Positions 33,319 to 42,957 of a stretch of DNA of 64,000 nucleotides are shown here, in pieces. The notes beneath the pieces were generated by a model. That model made no database searches. It was given only the letters and a program-made list of their open reading frames with translations, and was not told where the DNA came from. Positions within the stretch are counted from its first letter, which is position 1; each line of letters begins with the position of its first letter. The translations under genes were made by a program, and so were the position numbers. Source of the stretch: G965267335 sp965267335 (GTDB lineage Bacteria > Bacteroidota > Bacteroidia > Cytophagales > JAAEPT01); NCBI GenBank assembly GCA_965267335.1, contig OZ253953.1, positions 4,154,001-4,218,000 on the forward strand, written 5' to 3'.

Positions 33319-35244
33319 ATGAAACGAGTATACACAGTATTGCTATTTGTGGCACTATGCCCACTGAATCTTTTTTCTCAATGTTATAACCTGGTCTGGA
33401 GCGATGAATTTGACGGTCCGGATTTAGATTTGAATAACTGGAATTATAACATTGGTGACGGATGCCCTGACCTATGTGGCTGGGGTAACGGAGAATTGCA
33501 GTACTATACAAACAGCACCGATAATGTGTATATAGATAACGGTGTACTGGTACTTGAAGCAATTAAAGAAAATGTAGGCAGCTCCGAGTTCTCATCAGGA
33601 AAGGTAGACACAAAAGGTAAACATGAGTTTACCTATGGTCGATTCGAGGCTCGTATGCGAATGCCACAAGGTTATGGTCTCTGGCCTGCATTCTGGATGC
33701 TGCGCCCGGTAACCAATTGGCCCATGACCGGTGAGATTGACATAATGGAATACCGTGGTGATCATACAAACAAAATAGACGGTACATTGCACTACGGAAG
33801 TTCTTGGCCCAATAACCAATGGGATGGCACCGACTACTACCTTCCTTCTGGTAATTTTTATAGTGATTTTCATGAGTTTGCAGTAGAATGGGATAGCAAT
33901 AGTATTACCTGGTTCGTTGACGACATTGTTTTCAAAACGGAAACTAAAGATCCTAATTCCTTGAATCCACAAAGTACAGATGACCCCTGGCCATGGGATA
34001 CTGATTTTTACTTAATCCTGAACCTTGCGGTTGGAGGTTGGTATTCTGGAACGACAGACCCTTATGCAGTTCAACTGACAAAACCAACGTTTGAAATTGA
34101 CTACGTGCGTGTGTATGAAATGACTGGTGGATCAACTACCCAAACACCCTATGGTGGAACTCCAGCAACAATCCCTGGCACCATACAGGCAGAAGATTAT
34201 GATGAATCCTGTGCCGGATACGGATGGTATGATACCGGCAATGGTAATAATGGAGGCGAATACCGCTCAGACTGGGTTGATATTGAGGCCACCACTGACG
34301 TTGGTGGGGGTTATAACATAGGTTGGACCGCTGATGATGAATGGCTGGAGTATACCGTTGATGTAACTACTACTGGCAACTACGATCTTATTATCAGGGC
34401 TGCTTCAGACGACTGGGATGGTGGTGCTGTGCGCCTGGAAGTTGATGATGTTGATGTGACTGGAACAATAACCATCAACAACACCGGTGATTGGCAGAAT
34501 TGGGAAAATTTCATACATCAGGATATTAGTTTGTCAGCCGGTCAGCACATTCTTAAACTTTATATAGAAAACAATAATGTCAATATTAATTATTTCACGC
34601 TAACCGATGACCCTGTTGACTGTAATGGAGACCCCGGTGGAACAGCCTATTTCGATAATTGTGGGACTTGTGTAGATGGAAATACCGGAGAAGTTGCCTG
34701 TACCCAGGATTGTAATGGTGACTGGGGAGGCACGGCTTACCTCGATAATTGTAGTGATTGTGTAGGTGGCAACACCGGAGAAGTTGCTTGTACTCAAGAC
34801 TGCGATGGTGATTGGGGAGGTACTGCCTATGTGGACAACTGTAGTAGTTGTGTTGAAGGAAATACCGGAGAAACCGCATGTTCTCAGGATTGTAATGGCG
34901 ATTGGGGAGGTACTGCGACACTGGATGTCTGTAACCAATGTGCGGGAGGAAATACAGGAGTAACCCCCGAAACCAATATTGATAACTGTGTAAGTGCCCT
35001 TGATGATGGAACTTTTGATGGATTATTAATTTACCCTAACCCATCCTATAATGCCTTCAAAATCACTGGATCAGAGCAAATTGATAGTTATAAAATCATC
35101 GACCTGAATGGAAAAACAATAGAAAGTGGTGCAAACCGGAACTATTCCGAGCTATCTATCGGTATTGATCTGGCCCCTGGCATTTATATTCTGGAATTAC
35201 GTGGCAACAATACCTCGGGGAGCTTTAGGATTGTTAAGTTCTAG
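33319..35244 (+). CDS. Secreted GH16 beta-glucanase (laminarinase-like) with CBM6, Cys-rich repeats and type A T9SS domain
   Basis: 641 residues. Signal peptide 1-21. The GH16 domain (~22-265) has NLVWSDEFDG, WGNGELQYYT and the catalytic GEIDIMEYRG with nucleophile E139, D141 and acid/base E144; FWMLRP and YGRFEARMRMPQGYGLWPAF support laminarinase-type GH16_3. A CBM6-like module (~285-432) starts PGTIQAEDYDESCAGYGWYD. Four 30-residue Cys-rich repeats follow (434-553), then the type A T9SS signal from YPNPSYNAFKI to SGSFRIVKF. It should be exported to the cell surface and hydrolyse beta-1,3- or mixed beta-1,3/1,4-glucan. No SusC/SusD pair is nearby. Confidence 0.94.
   Translation: MKRVYTVLLFVALCPLNLFSQCYNLVWSDEFDGPDLDLNNWNYNIGDGCPDLCGWGNGELQYYTNSTDNVYIDNGVLVLEAIKENVGSSEFSSGKVDTKGKHEFTYGRFEARMRMPQGYGLWPAFWMLRPVTNWPMTGEIDIMEYRGDHTNKIDGTLHYGSSWPNNQWDGTDYYLPSGNFYSDFHEFAVEWDSNSITWFVDDIVFKTETKDPNSLNPQSTDDPWPWDTDFYLILNLAVGGWYSGTTDPYAVQLTKPTFEIDYVRVYEMTGGSTTQTPYGGTPATIPGTIQAEDYDESCAGYGWYDTGNGNNGGEYRSDWVDIEATTDVGGGYNIGWTADDEWLEYTVDVTTTGNYDLIIRAASDDWDGGAVRLEVDDVDVTGTITINNTGDWQNWENFIHQDISLSAGQHILKLYIENNNVNINYFTLTDDPVDCNGDPGGTAYFDNCGTCVDGNTGEVACTQDCNGDWGGTAYLDNCSDCVGGNTGEVACTQDCDGDWGGTAYVDNCSSCVEGNTGETACSQDCNGDWGGTATLDVCNQCAGGNTGVTPETNIDNCVSALDDGTFDGLLIYPNPSYNAFKITGSEQIDSYKIIDLNGKTIESGANRNYSELSIGIDLAPGIYILELRGNNTSGSFRIVKF
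34618..34977 (+). repeat. Four tandem 90-bp repeats in the GH16 gene
   Basis: Each unit encodes 30 residues of the form DC(N/D)GDxGGTAxxDxCxxC(V/A)xGNTGxxxC. Acidic residues resemble calcium-binding thrombospondin-type-3 linkers. They bridge the CBM6 module and the sorting domain. Units 2 and 3 are the closest, unit 4 loses the last cysteine. Confidence 0.9.
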
Positions 35245-35273
35245 TGCTTAGAAACAAAATAACGACCACAGTA

Positions 35274-36179
35274 CTAATGCCTGTTATCACAATAAATACT
35301 TATTGAAGGCACCTGTCCTCCAAAAAAATCAATCCATGGACAACCAAATGACACCCATTGAAATCCATAAACTATGGATGGCTTATTCTTGAATATTTTA
35401 CCGGTCCACTGGTAGCCTTCATTTTGAGAAGTTAAGGGAGAAGGGGAAGTACTTTCTGTATCCATATACACCTGATTAAATATCAGTGAATCAATGCTGT
35501 TTTTATACACAATAAGATGTCTCCCGGCTATACTTTTGTACTTTGTAGAATTCAGGTTCTGAACTAAATACTTGTACCCATTGACAGAGGAATGAAAAAC
35601 CTTTCCTCTGGGAAATGTATCGTACCACTCCTGGTGATTATTACCTTTCAAATTGTCTGGAAAACTACTCGAATCAGCTTCCTCCCATTTGATCTGATAG
35701 GCATTACCGGGGCTAAAGAGATTTGATTTACCAATGCAAACAAAGGTGTTCCACTGAAAATAGCCCATGGATTTTAGAGGAAGGCCCAAAACTTTGAAGC
35801 CAATCTCCGTTCCCATATATAGGTTCGGCCTTTCAATTAATTCCACCTGCCCCACTGGAAAAGTAAAAACCTTATCCAGGTACATACTATAGATATAGAT
35901 ACGTTCAGCTTCAGAAATATTGAGACTATTTAAAAAAGTACTCCTCTTATTTCCTGTGAGAACCACGTACTCGTTCTCAGGAATCAACTCTTCCTCAATA
36001 TCATCATCATGAACCGTATCTTTGTAAATCTCAAATGGAAGGTTTTCATCCGATAAATTCACAAATCCAACTTTTTGCAAAGTGTCATTGCGCAGCGGTG
36101 ATAAATAAAAGACTCGTAAGTCCTGGCTATAGCCTGTGGACCAAACCAGGAACAGGACCAGGAATGATGAAAATTTCAT
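35274..36179 (-). CDS. Secreted protein of unknown function
   Basis: 301 residues with a signal peptide (MKFSSFLVLFLVWSTGYSQ). The mature part is beta-rich with no recognised domain; noticeable are many aromatic residues and single cysteines far apart (FVCIGKS, FGCPWIDFF, SIYCDNRH at the end). It starts 29 bases after the stop of the alpha-2-macroglobulin gene on the same strand, so co-transcription is likely. No lipobox. Not recognised as a known family. Confidence 0.65.
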   Translation of the reverse strand: MKFSSFLVLFLVWSTGYSQDLRVFYLSPLRNDTLQKVGFVNLSDENLPFEIYKDTVHDDDIEEELIPENEYVVLTGNKRSTFLNSLNISEAERIYIYSMYLDKVFTFPVGQVELIERPNLYMGTEIGFKVLGLPLKSMGYFQWNTFVCIGKSNLFSPGNAYQIKWEEADSSSFPDNLKGNNHQEWYDTFPRGKVFHSSVNGYKYLVQNLNSTKYKSIAGRHLIVYKNSIDSLIFNQVYMDTESTSPSPLTSQNEGYQWTGKIFKNKPSIVYGFQWVSFGCPWIDFFGGQVPSISIYCDNRH

Positions 36180-36208
36180 ACTATCGGATTATCTACATAA
36201 CTCGAAAA

Positions 36209-39200
36209 TCAATACTTATCGACCACCCTGACAGTTCCTGCACCATGATAAGAATGATACTCTCCGTTATACATAGCATCTGCTCCTACAGGTCCCATCT
36301 GGAAATCTCCCATCGATACAGCTCTCACCATGTAGTAGAATTTCTTGGTATGACCACTTACATCAGTAAAGAGATTGATCCTATCATCTCTAATATCAAA
36401 ATGTTGCGGATGAGAAGCCCCCCTGATCCAGCTGGTACCCGGAATTGAAGTCAACCTGGGGTTTTCTATTTCAAAGCCGGCTGGTAACATATCTGTGATC
36501 GCTACATTCTCAAGCCTTGAACCATCAATAGTCTCTACATCAATCCTGACTACGATCATTTCATTTTGCGTAAAAGTTCTTCGCTGAAGTAGGTTTCCAT
36601 CTCTATCATAAAAGGACTTCCTTACTCGCAACACTTTGTCCTCCTGCAAATATCGACCCGTCTTGCTAATCCCTTCAATTTCCCAGAAGTAGTATAAATC
36701 ACCGCTTCCACTAGTTGATATCTTAACACCCTTACCTGCAAGGCCTTCATCGATTATCAAATTCTTTCCATTGAAGTTACCCACCGTACGCCCATCAGCT
36801 GTAATAGTCGCAGTTATGTTAGATCGGTTAGCTTTCGCTGCCAATTTACCCAAGGCAAGCATCGCAAATGACCTTTCCTGTGTTGACAAATACCTACTCT
36901 GCTTCATCTGCTTTGTAAGATGTCTTGTCATTTGAGCGATCTGAGGGTTTTTCGGATCCACTTCTATCAATGCGTTTAGCGCTATAGCTTCGTCCCGAAT
37001 AAATGAGTGGAAACTACCACCTGTCACCTTCATGGAGCGCTCACCCGAAAATTCTCTTGGAAGTATAGAGTTATAACTGGTATTATCTCCAATCAGCTTA
37101 TAGGCTCCGGCCAACAAGTATTTCGAATCAAGTGAGAGCTTATCAAGATTATTTTTGATATAGTTCATGGTAGCAACATCCTGCTCTCCTGCTAACGCCA
37201 ACACGTACAACGCATACGGTGTTTCTTTAGGTATAATGGTCTTCTTTCGAAGCACACCGTTGACATCATAGTATTCGTAAGTAATGTTTCTTCTTCTTTT
37301 TGCCTCATTCTTAAGATAACCCCATAGTTTCTCTAATACTCTAGGATCTACATCATAGCCGGCTTTCCTTGCTTCATACAAGAAGTGAGAGGCGTAAATT
37401 GATCCCCAGGAACTGACATAGTGACCTCCCGGCCAGTAACTCAACCCACCGCTGTATAATTGCATTGACTGCAACTTAAGAACAGCCTGCTGAACATTGT
37501 ACCGCGGATTTGAACCCACCATTTGCTTCACTCCAATGGACTTCATCACATCATGGAAATACAACTGAGGAAAGGCCTTAGATGTCGTTTGCTCCACACA
37601 ACCATGTGGATATCCAACCAGGTATTCCAGGTCTTCGGTAAACTGAACCATCGGTGACTTACTCACGACTAATCTGGCATCTGCCGATGATGGGATGTAG
37701 TCGTTCCCCAGATCAATTGTTTCTGAGTTACCCGCTGAAATTATACCGGCACCATTTTCCTTCAGCAAGGAGGTTCCCGGCCTTATGGTAATATCATTTT
37801 CTTCGGAGAATTTCTCGTTTAGTGCTGAAACTACCGTCACGATTTTGCCCTCTCCAATTTGTGGCCTTGCAAATAACTTGAACCTTACGGACCTTTCAGA
37901 ATTGGCAGGAACATCCTGGGTTTGAGTGGTTGATCCTATGATTTCCAAAGGACCCGAAACATTTAACCTGGCCGTAGCTTTGGTACTTTTGTCAGTAGTA
38001 TTTGTAAGTAATACCGGTACTTCAACGGTGTCCTTAGGGCTCAAAAACCTTGGCAACGATGTAGTAACAACCATAGGGTCGGCCACCTTCATATTTGTCG
38101 AAGCAGAGCCAAAAGCTTTACCCTTATATGCGACTGCCATTATTCTTAGATCTCCTGAGAACTGTGGTATATCCACATCATAACAGACTTTACCATTTTT
38201 ATCGGTTTTCAAAATACCACTCCAAAACGCAACCAGTTTTACCCTTTTGTTGGTCATCGGGTTGACACGTTTTTCGAGATCATAGTCACCAGACCCGAAG
38301 GACTGCGTATTCATTGTCAACTCCGGATACAGTCTCGGATAGATATCATAAGAGTTGACCTGTAAGGCTCTTTTTTGGAAAAAGAATTCGTATGGATCGG
38401 GACTCTGATAATTTTTGATCTGAAGAATACCTTCATCAACTACAGCTATGGTGACTTCAATATCACTTTCTGCTCTACTCTGCACACATATGGTTTGCTT
38501 CGTTTTTGATCTTGACTTCTTCGGTGCTGTAATCTTGAGGGGTATCTCATGATAGTCCCTGTCCTCCACTTTGAATGATTTATAGCCATGGGCGACAGTC
38601 AATGGAATTGCTCCGTTGCTATGAGGCTTGATCAAAGTCGCTGTTATGAAAGCATTTGGTAAATACTCTTCCTTGACCTTGAAGGTATATTCAGCAGCCT
38701 TGCTATCTGTTTCGAGGTACTGATGCTCATAAACCCCATCTCTTTCTATTGTCACTAATAGTCGGCCATTAAAAGGATTCTTAAGCAGCACTTTGGCCTG
38801 ATCACCTACAGTGTATGCTTCTTTGTCAAACTCAATATTGATCTCACCATCTTTGTCAACTTCGAAAGAGTTGTTATCAGTGGACCCCCATCTGTACGCA
38901 TAAAAATAGCGTTGAACATAGGCACTGGTCCCAGGCTTCTTTAATCTTATGACATAGGTTCCGGATGTTGACGGATTAAATTTGACAAACGACTGTTTTC
39001 CGCTTATTGAAATTGTTTTGTCATAAACCAGCTTTTCTTTTTTACGGGATACATATCGATACTTGCCATGGTGGTTTTTCTCAAGTATAGTGTGCCATTC
39101 ATATTTGATAATCTGCACATTTCCTTTGACACCATTTTGTGTGTTCCCATCTACATCGACAGCGACCACCGGTATTTTCAAATCCTTATTGGTTGCTACA

Positions 39201-41659
39201 TAGTAGTCGGTGTATTTAATTCCATAAAATACATCTTGTGTCACCACCTCAAATGTATTTCTTCTGTTCACTGGTCGGCCCGACTCATCAAAGACTGTTG
39301 TAAATACCGTTCCCGATAGTAAACCAGAGTTTGAGTACCTACTTGGAATTGTATACCGCTCTTCTGCCTTACCATCATTATCGGTCTTGCCGTCCATATT
39401 TCTTCTTTCAAACGAAGTCCTGGTATCATTTAGGGAAAACGTATAGTCATTAAAGCCCTTGGGAGAAAAATAAGCTCGGTTCATTTGAAGTTCCATCCCA
39501 TAGTTCCTGTTGGTTGCGGGAGGGCCAAACATATTGAAAGCCTGAGCCTGTATCACCATCTGATCACCTACCCGATACCGATCCTTGTTGAGGTTAGTCG
39601 TAACTCTAATTCTATCGGGCATAAATTCTTCCACGCTGATATATTTAGAGGCCAGAAGTACGTCATTAGAGGTAAAAAGCTCCTGAGTATAGGTCCCGGT
39701 AACATTTGATTGCGACAGTTGGAATGAGGTTTCGAAAGCACCCTGGCTGTTGAGTTGTCCTTTTACTGACTTAAACTCCTTACCATTCGGGTAAAGCAAT
39801 CTCATCTTTACAGGAATATCTTTTACAACACCCCACCGGGAATCTCTTACAATACAATTGGTATAGATTTTCTCTCCAGGCCGATACAAATTTCTATCTC
39901 CATAAAGGAATGCCTGATAACCCGCACTATTCATACGCACACCACCAATCTCAAACCTGGAACGGTCGACACGAGTTTGCCTGAAGTTAACATAGGTAAA
40001 GTCACCTTTATGACGAGCTGTAACCATAGAGATCTTGAAATCCTTAGCGTTTGCCGGCAAGTCAGAGAACTTAGCTATTCCATTGTGGTCAGTCTTCACT
40101 GTATACACAGACTGATTATTGGAACTAATCAAACGCACATCTGCTCCCTCAATTGGCGTTGCATTCAAAATTGAATTGGCGAACACGTGAATATCATTCT
40201 CTGTTTCTTTGATGATCATTCCTACATCCGATATAGCAACCGTATTGGTAGCCTTCAACCAACGATCCTCTGTTGAACTCACTTTCACAAAGAACAAGCC
40301 CTTGTACTGATTGATGTCGTCAAAATCCAGATTCAACAACCTGATTCCACCACCAGTCTTTGGTAAATTGTTTGTGCTTACCTCCTTATCGTAAACGACA
40401 TCACCTAAATCTTCATAGTCATCATTTCCTCCACCGTAGTAGTAGTCATCGTAATAGTAGTCATCATGATAATAACCATTATAGCCACCGCTACGCTTTA
40501 GGAACTGATAAATATTGTTTTCATAAATTTTTATAATCTTAACCTGAACCTTTGGAATACTTGTAATGCGCATTGCCAGGTTCTTCTGTCCTGCGCTTGT
40601 AAGATAAATCGCTCCTTTGGACTCGAAAGAAATGCTTGGTTGCAGTTCGCCAAAGGTGACATATTGCTCATGGTCTTTACCCAGTACTGCGTCCTCAAAA
40701 ATTCCACGTAGCTTCTTATTAATTGTCATTTCATAAGTTTCTCCTTGCTTAAAAGACCCTTCGATGATCATTCCAAATTCATCAGCCTCTACGGTAAATG
40801 ACACGGATGGAGAAAATCTTACTAAGGACTGTAAATTCTGTCGGTCAATAGTTTGGTTAGTGTGTACCTCTACATAGCCCTTCCCGTTTTCGTACCTGGA
40901 GGTTACATTCGTAATATTGAATTTGGATTTGTACGGCACCTTAATGGTGTATTCAAATGCCTCCTTGGTTTTATACTTGCTTTCCTCACAGTCTAATCCT
41001 TCAGCGACATCCAGTTTAATATCCCCTCCTTCAAAATTTTTGTCTTTAACAGGGTCGATTTCAACATCGACTGCTGTTGTGTTGCTATTGGCTAAAATGT
41101 TATACTTTAATGACTTTCCATCATATTTTATGGTGAGCAGTTTTGATACCTTTTCCGGGTTCACTTTAAGGTTAAAAACCATATTAAACCTCAATTTCGT
41201 AGAACGGGTTTCTCTGTTGAGTACCCATGCTGTTTCTACCGTCTCCAGATTTAGATAAGGGGTGTGAAATTTTAAAGTAGGCTTCTCAACTAGAAAAAAG
41301 TCTTTTGGTGCAAATTTCAACACAGAATCAGTAACGGTCACTGTGTAGTCACTACTCGGTTTGAATCCATGATCGGGTGAAAAAACTAAATCTGTTGGAG
41401 AGCTCCACTTGAATTTACCTTTAACCTCTGGTGAAATTTTCAAATACTGCGTTGTATCCCAAAGTCCTAAAAGCGAATCAGGGCCGATGTCCTTATTAAA
41501 TGTAAAGAGCAGGTTTTGAAACTTACCTATGGTACCCGACTCAAAATTAGTCTCAGCCAGGATGACTTCGTTTTCACCGGACCCTTTTTCTCCCCCACAA
41601 CCCATCAATAGTCCAAATAATACGCTGAATAAAACGCTGGTTATCTTGTTTGCTCTCAT
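36209..41659 (-). CDS. Bacterial alpha-2-macroglobulin lipoprotein
   Basis: 1816 residues. Lipobox at residues 18-21 (LMGC) tethers it in the periplasm. MG-type macroglobulin domains fill the N-terminal two thirds (YRPGEKIYTNCIVRDSRWGV, YTVGDQAKVLLKNPFNGRLL). Bait-like and ANA-type segments come next (IAVVDEGILQIKNYQSPDPY, then MAVAYKGKAFGS). The thioester motif CVEQ is intact at C1354 in YPHGCVEQTTSKAF, followed by the helical TED domain. Such proteins trap attacking proteases. In other bacteria this gene is usually paired with pbpC, but here a secreted protein of unknown function follows. A Tyr/Asp-rich low-complexity stretch around residues 395-410 is unusual. Confidence 0.93.
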   Translation of the reverse strand: MRANKITSVLFSVLFGLLMGCGGEKGSGENEVILAETNFESGTIGKFQNLLFTFNKDIGPDSLLGLWDTTQYLKISPEVKGKFKWSSPTDLVFSPDHGFKPSSDYTVTVTDSVLKFAPKDFFLVEKPTLKFHTPYLNLETVETAWVLNRETRSTKLRFNMVFNLKVNPEKVSKLLTIKYDGKSLKYNILANSNTTAVDVEIDPVKDKNFEGGDIKLDVAEGLDCEESKYKTKEAFEYTIKVPYKSKFNITNVTSRYENGKGYVEVHTNQTIDRQNLQSLVRFSPSVSFTVEADEFGMIIEGSFKQGETYEMTINKKLRGIFEDAVLGKDHEQYVTFGELQPSISFESKGAIYLTSAGQKNLAMRITSIPKVQVKIIKIYENNIYQFLKRSGGYNGYYHDDYYYDDYYYGGGNDDYEDLGDVVYDKEVSTNNLPKTGGGIRLLNLDFDDINQYKGLFFVKVSSTEDRWLKATNTVAISDVGMIIKETENDIHVFANSILNATPIEGADVRLISSNNQSVYTVKTDHNGIAKFSDLPANAKDFKISMVTARHKGDFTYVNFRQTRVDRSRFEIGGVRMNSAGYQAFLYGDRNLYRPGEKIYTNCIVRDSRWGVVKDIPVKMRLLYPNGKEFKSVKGQLNSQGAFETSFQLSQSNVTGTYTQELFTSNDVLLASKYISVEEFMPDRIRVTTNLNKDRYRVGDQMVIQAQAFNMFGPPATNRNYGMELQMNRAYFSPKGFNDYTFSLNDTRTSFERRNMDGKTDNDGKAEERYTIPSRYSNSGLLSGTVFTTVFDESGRPVNRRNTFEVVTQDVFYGIKYTDYYVATNKDLKIPVVAVDVDGNTQNGVKGNVQIIKYEWHTILEKNHHGKYRYVSRKKEKLVYDKTISISGKQSFVKFNPSTSGTYVIRLKKPGTSAYVQRYFYAYRWGSTDNNSFEVDKDGEINIEFDKEAYTVGDQAKVLLKNPFNGRLLVTIERDGVYEHQYLETDSKAAEYTFKVKEEYLPNAFITATLIKPHSNGAIPLTVAHGYKSFKVEDRDYHEIPLKITAPKKSRSKTKQTICVQSRAESDIEVTIAVVDEGILQIKNYQSPDPYEFFFQKRALQVNSYDIYPRLYPELTMNTQSFGSGDYDLEKRVNPMTNKRVKLVAFWSGILKTDKNGKVCYDVDIPQFSGDLRIMAVAYKGKAFGSASTNMKVADPMVVTTSLPRFLSPKDTVEVPVLLTNTTDKSTKATARLNVSGPLEIIGSTTQTQDVPANSERSVRFKLFARPQIGEGKIVTVVSALNEKFSEENDITIRPGTSLLKENGAGIISAGNSETIDLGNDYIPSSADARLVVSKSPMVQFTEDLEYLVGYPHGCVEQTTSKAFPQLYFHDVMKSIGVKQMVGSNPRYNVQQAVLKLQSMQLYSGGLSYWPGGHYVSSWGSIYASHFLYEARKAGYDVDPRVLEKLWGYLKNEAKRRRNITYEYYDVNGVLRKKTIIPKETPYALYVLALAGEQDVATMNYIKNNLDKLSLDSKYLLAGAYKLIGDNTSYNSILPREFSGERSMKVTGGSFHSFIRDEAIALNALIEVDPKNPQIAQMTRHLTKQMKQSRYLSTQERSFAMLALGKLAAKANRSNITATITADGRTVGNFNGKNLIIDEGLAGKGVKISTSGSGDLYYFWEIEGISKTGRYLQEDKVLRVRKSFYDRDGNLLQRRTFTQNEMIVVRIDVETIDGSRLENVAITDMLPAGFEIENPRLTSIPGTSWIRGASHPQHFDIRDDRINLFTDVSGHTKKFYYMVRAVSMGDFQMGPVGADAMYNGEYHSYHGAGTVRVVDKY

Positions 41660-41748
41660 GCCAAATAGTCTTTTGTAAAAAATTGGATATACAATGTATG
41701 AAATTCAGTTCACATAAAGAGTGTGTTGGTAAAAGTTTTAAGCACCAA

Positions 41749-42504
41749 CTAAATGATATACTCGATCTCTTTAAAGCTGTACTTACTCACAACACCGCTA
41801 CTACTTAAAAGTAACTGCCCTTGTAAGTTGACACCAACGATCGTGCCTTCAAACGTGCGGTTACCTACTTTATATTGATGAACCTCATCTAATCTATACA
41901 GTGATCTAAGATATGATTCTTCAATGAGCTTAAAGTTCTCGTTTTCTAAGTGTATAAAATAAGTGTCAAGGTGTTCAAATAATGCTGATAACTGTATTCC
42001 AAGCTCTGACTCCGCTCCGGTTTCAATTTTTATTGATGTCGCGGTGGGAATTGAAAAAATTTCCTGATTCACATTAAGCCCAATACCTATCACAGAATAA
42101 TCAATCCGATCTCCCTTCAAAAGATTCTCAATTAAAATTCCTGAGACTTTTTTATTCCCAATCATAATATCATTAGGCCACTTAACTTTAGCTTCAATTG
42201 ATTGGTCTCTGAGAAAAGAATGTATGCCACATGCAGCAGCCATGCTAATAAGAAATTGCTGAGTAGGACTCACACAATGTGGCCTTATAACTACTGAAAT
42301 AAGGATATTTTCCATATCCTCGCTTTCCCACGCATTACCTCGCTGCCCTTTACCTGAGTGTTGATAACCAGTCGACACAACAAAACCTGGCTGAATACTG
42401 CCCTGCCGAATCAACTCCATAGCAATGTCATTTGTGGAGTGACATATTGGCAGCATATAAAACTGTTTGCCGACTATGCTGTTATTTGATAAAATATTAG
42501 GCAA
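41749..42504 (-). CDS. birA: Biotin--[acetyl-CoA-carboxylase] ligase
   Basis: 251 residues, catalytic domain only, without the N-terminal DNA-binding HTH of E. coli BirA. Motifs: STNDIAMELI, biotin/ATP loop GKGQRGNAWES, KWPNDIMIGNKKVSGIL, GIGLNVNQE, and a C-terminal SH3-like part ending FKEIEYII. It attaches biotin to carboxyl carrier protein. The start is TTG at 42504 (MPNILSNNS), because no ATG lies upstream in frame and a downstream ATG would remove the strand before STND. Divergent from rsfS, with only 30 bases between the starts. Confidence 0.93.
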   Translation of the reverse strand: MPNILSNNSIVGKQFYMLPICHSTNDIAMELIRQGSIQPGFVVSTGYQHSGKGQRGNAWESEDMENILISVVIRPHCVSPTQQFLISMAAACGIHSFLRDQSIEAKVKWPNDIMIGNKKVSGILIENLLKGDRIDYSVIGIGLNVNQEIFSIPTATSIKIETGAESELGIQLSALFEHLDTYFIHLENENFKLIEESYLRSLYRLDEVHQYKVGNRTFEGTIVGVNLQGQLLLSSSGVVSKYSFKEIEYII

Positions 42505-42534
42505 GAATTTATAATTTAGCGGTTAATATATATA

Positions 42535-42939
42535 ATGGATATGAAGGGAGCCAAAAAAACTGTTAGTTCTGATGAATTGAGTCAACTTGTAATTGAGGGG
42601 ATGCAGGACAGAAAGGGCAGCGATATCGTGCTAATTGACTTAAAATCAGTACAATCATCGGTGGCGGACTACTTCGTTATATGCACCGGCTCCAGTGACA
42701 CTCAGGTTGATGCAATATCCACTTCAGTTGAACGTCTTGTAAAGGAAAAGGCTGATGAATATCCACGCCATGTCGAGGGTCGCCAAAACAAGGAATGGAT
42801 TTTGATAGATTATGTTGACGTGGTGGCACACATTTTTAAAAGTGATAAGAGGGAGTTTTACGGACTGGAAAGTTTGTGGGGAGACGCCCGGATCATCCAG
42901 ATAGAAGAAATGCAGAATCTCCAGGGAGACAAGCAGTAA
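42535..42939 (+). CDS. rsfS: Ribosome silencing factor
   Basis: 134 residues. RsfS binds ribosomal protein uL14 and blocks subunit joining when nutrients are low. Family motifs: VLIDLKSVQSSVADYFVICT, GSSDTQVDAISTSVE, and the C-terminal DYVDVVAHIFKSDKREFYG followed by LESLWGDA. Same-strand neighbour ftsH begins 18 bases after its stop, an arrangement common in Bacteroidota. Two in-frame ATGs (42535, 42541) are possible starts. Confidence 0.95.
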   Translation: MDMKGAKKTVSSDELSQLVIEGMQDRKGSDIVLIDLKSVQSSVADYFVICTGSSDTQVDAISTSVERLVKEKADEYPRHVEGRQNKEWILIDYVDVVAHIFKSDKREFYGLESLWGDARIIQIEEMQNLQGDKQ

Positions 42940-42957
42940 ATAGAATTAAAAGCGAAA

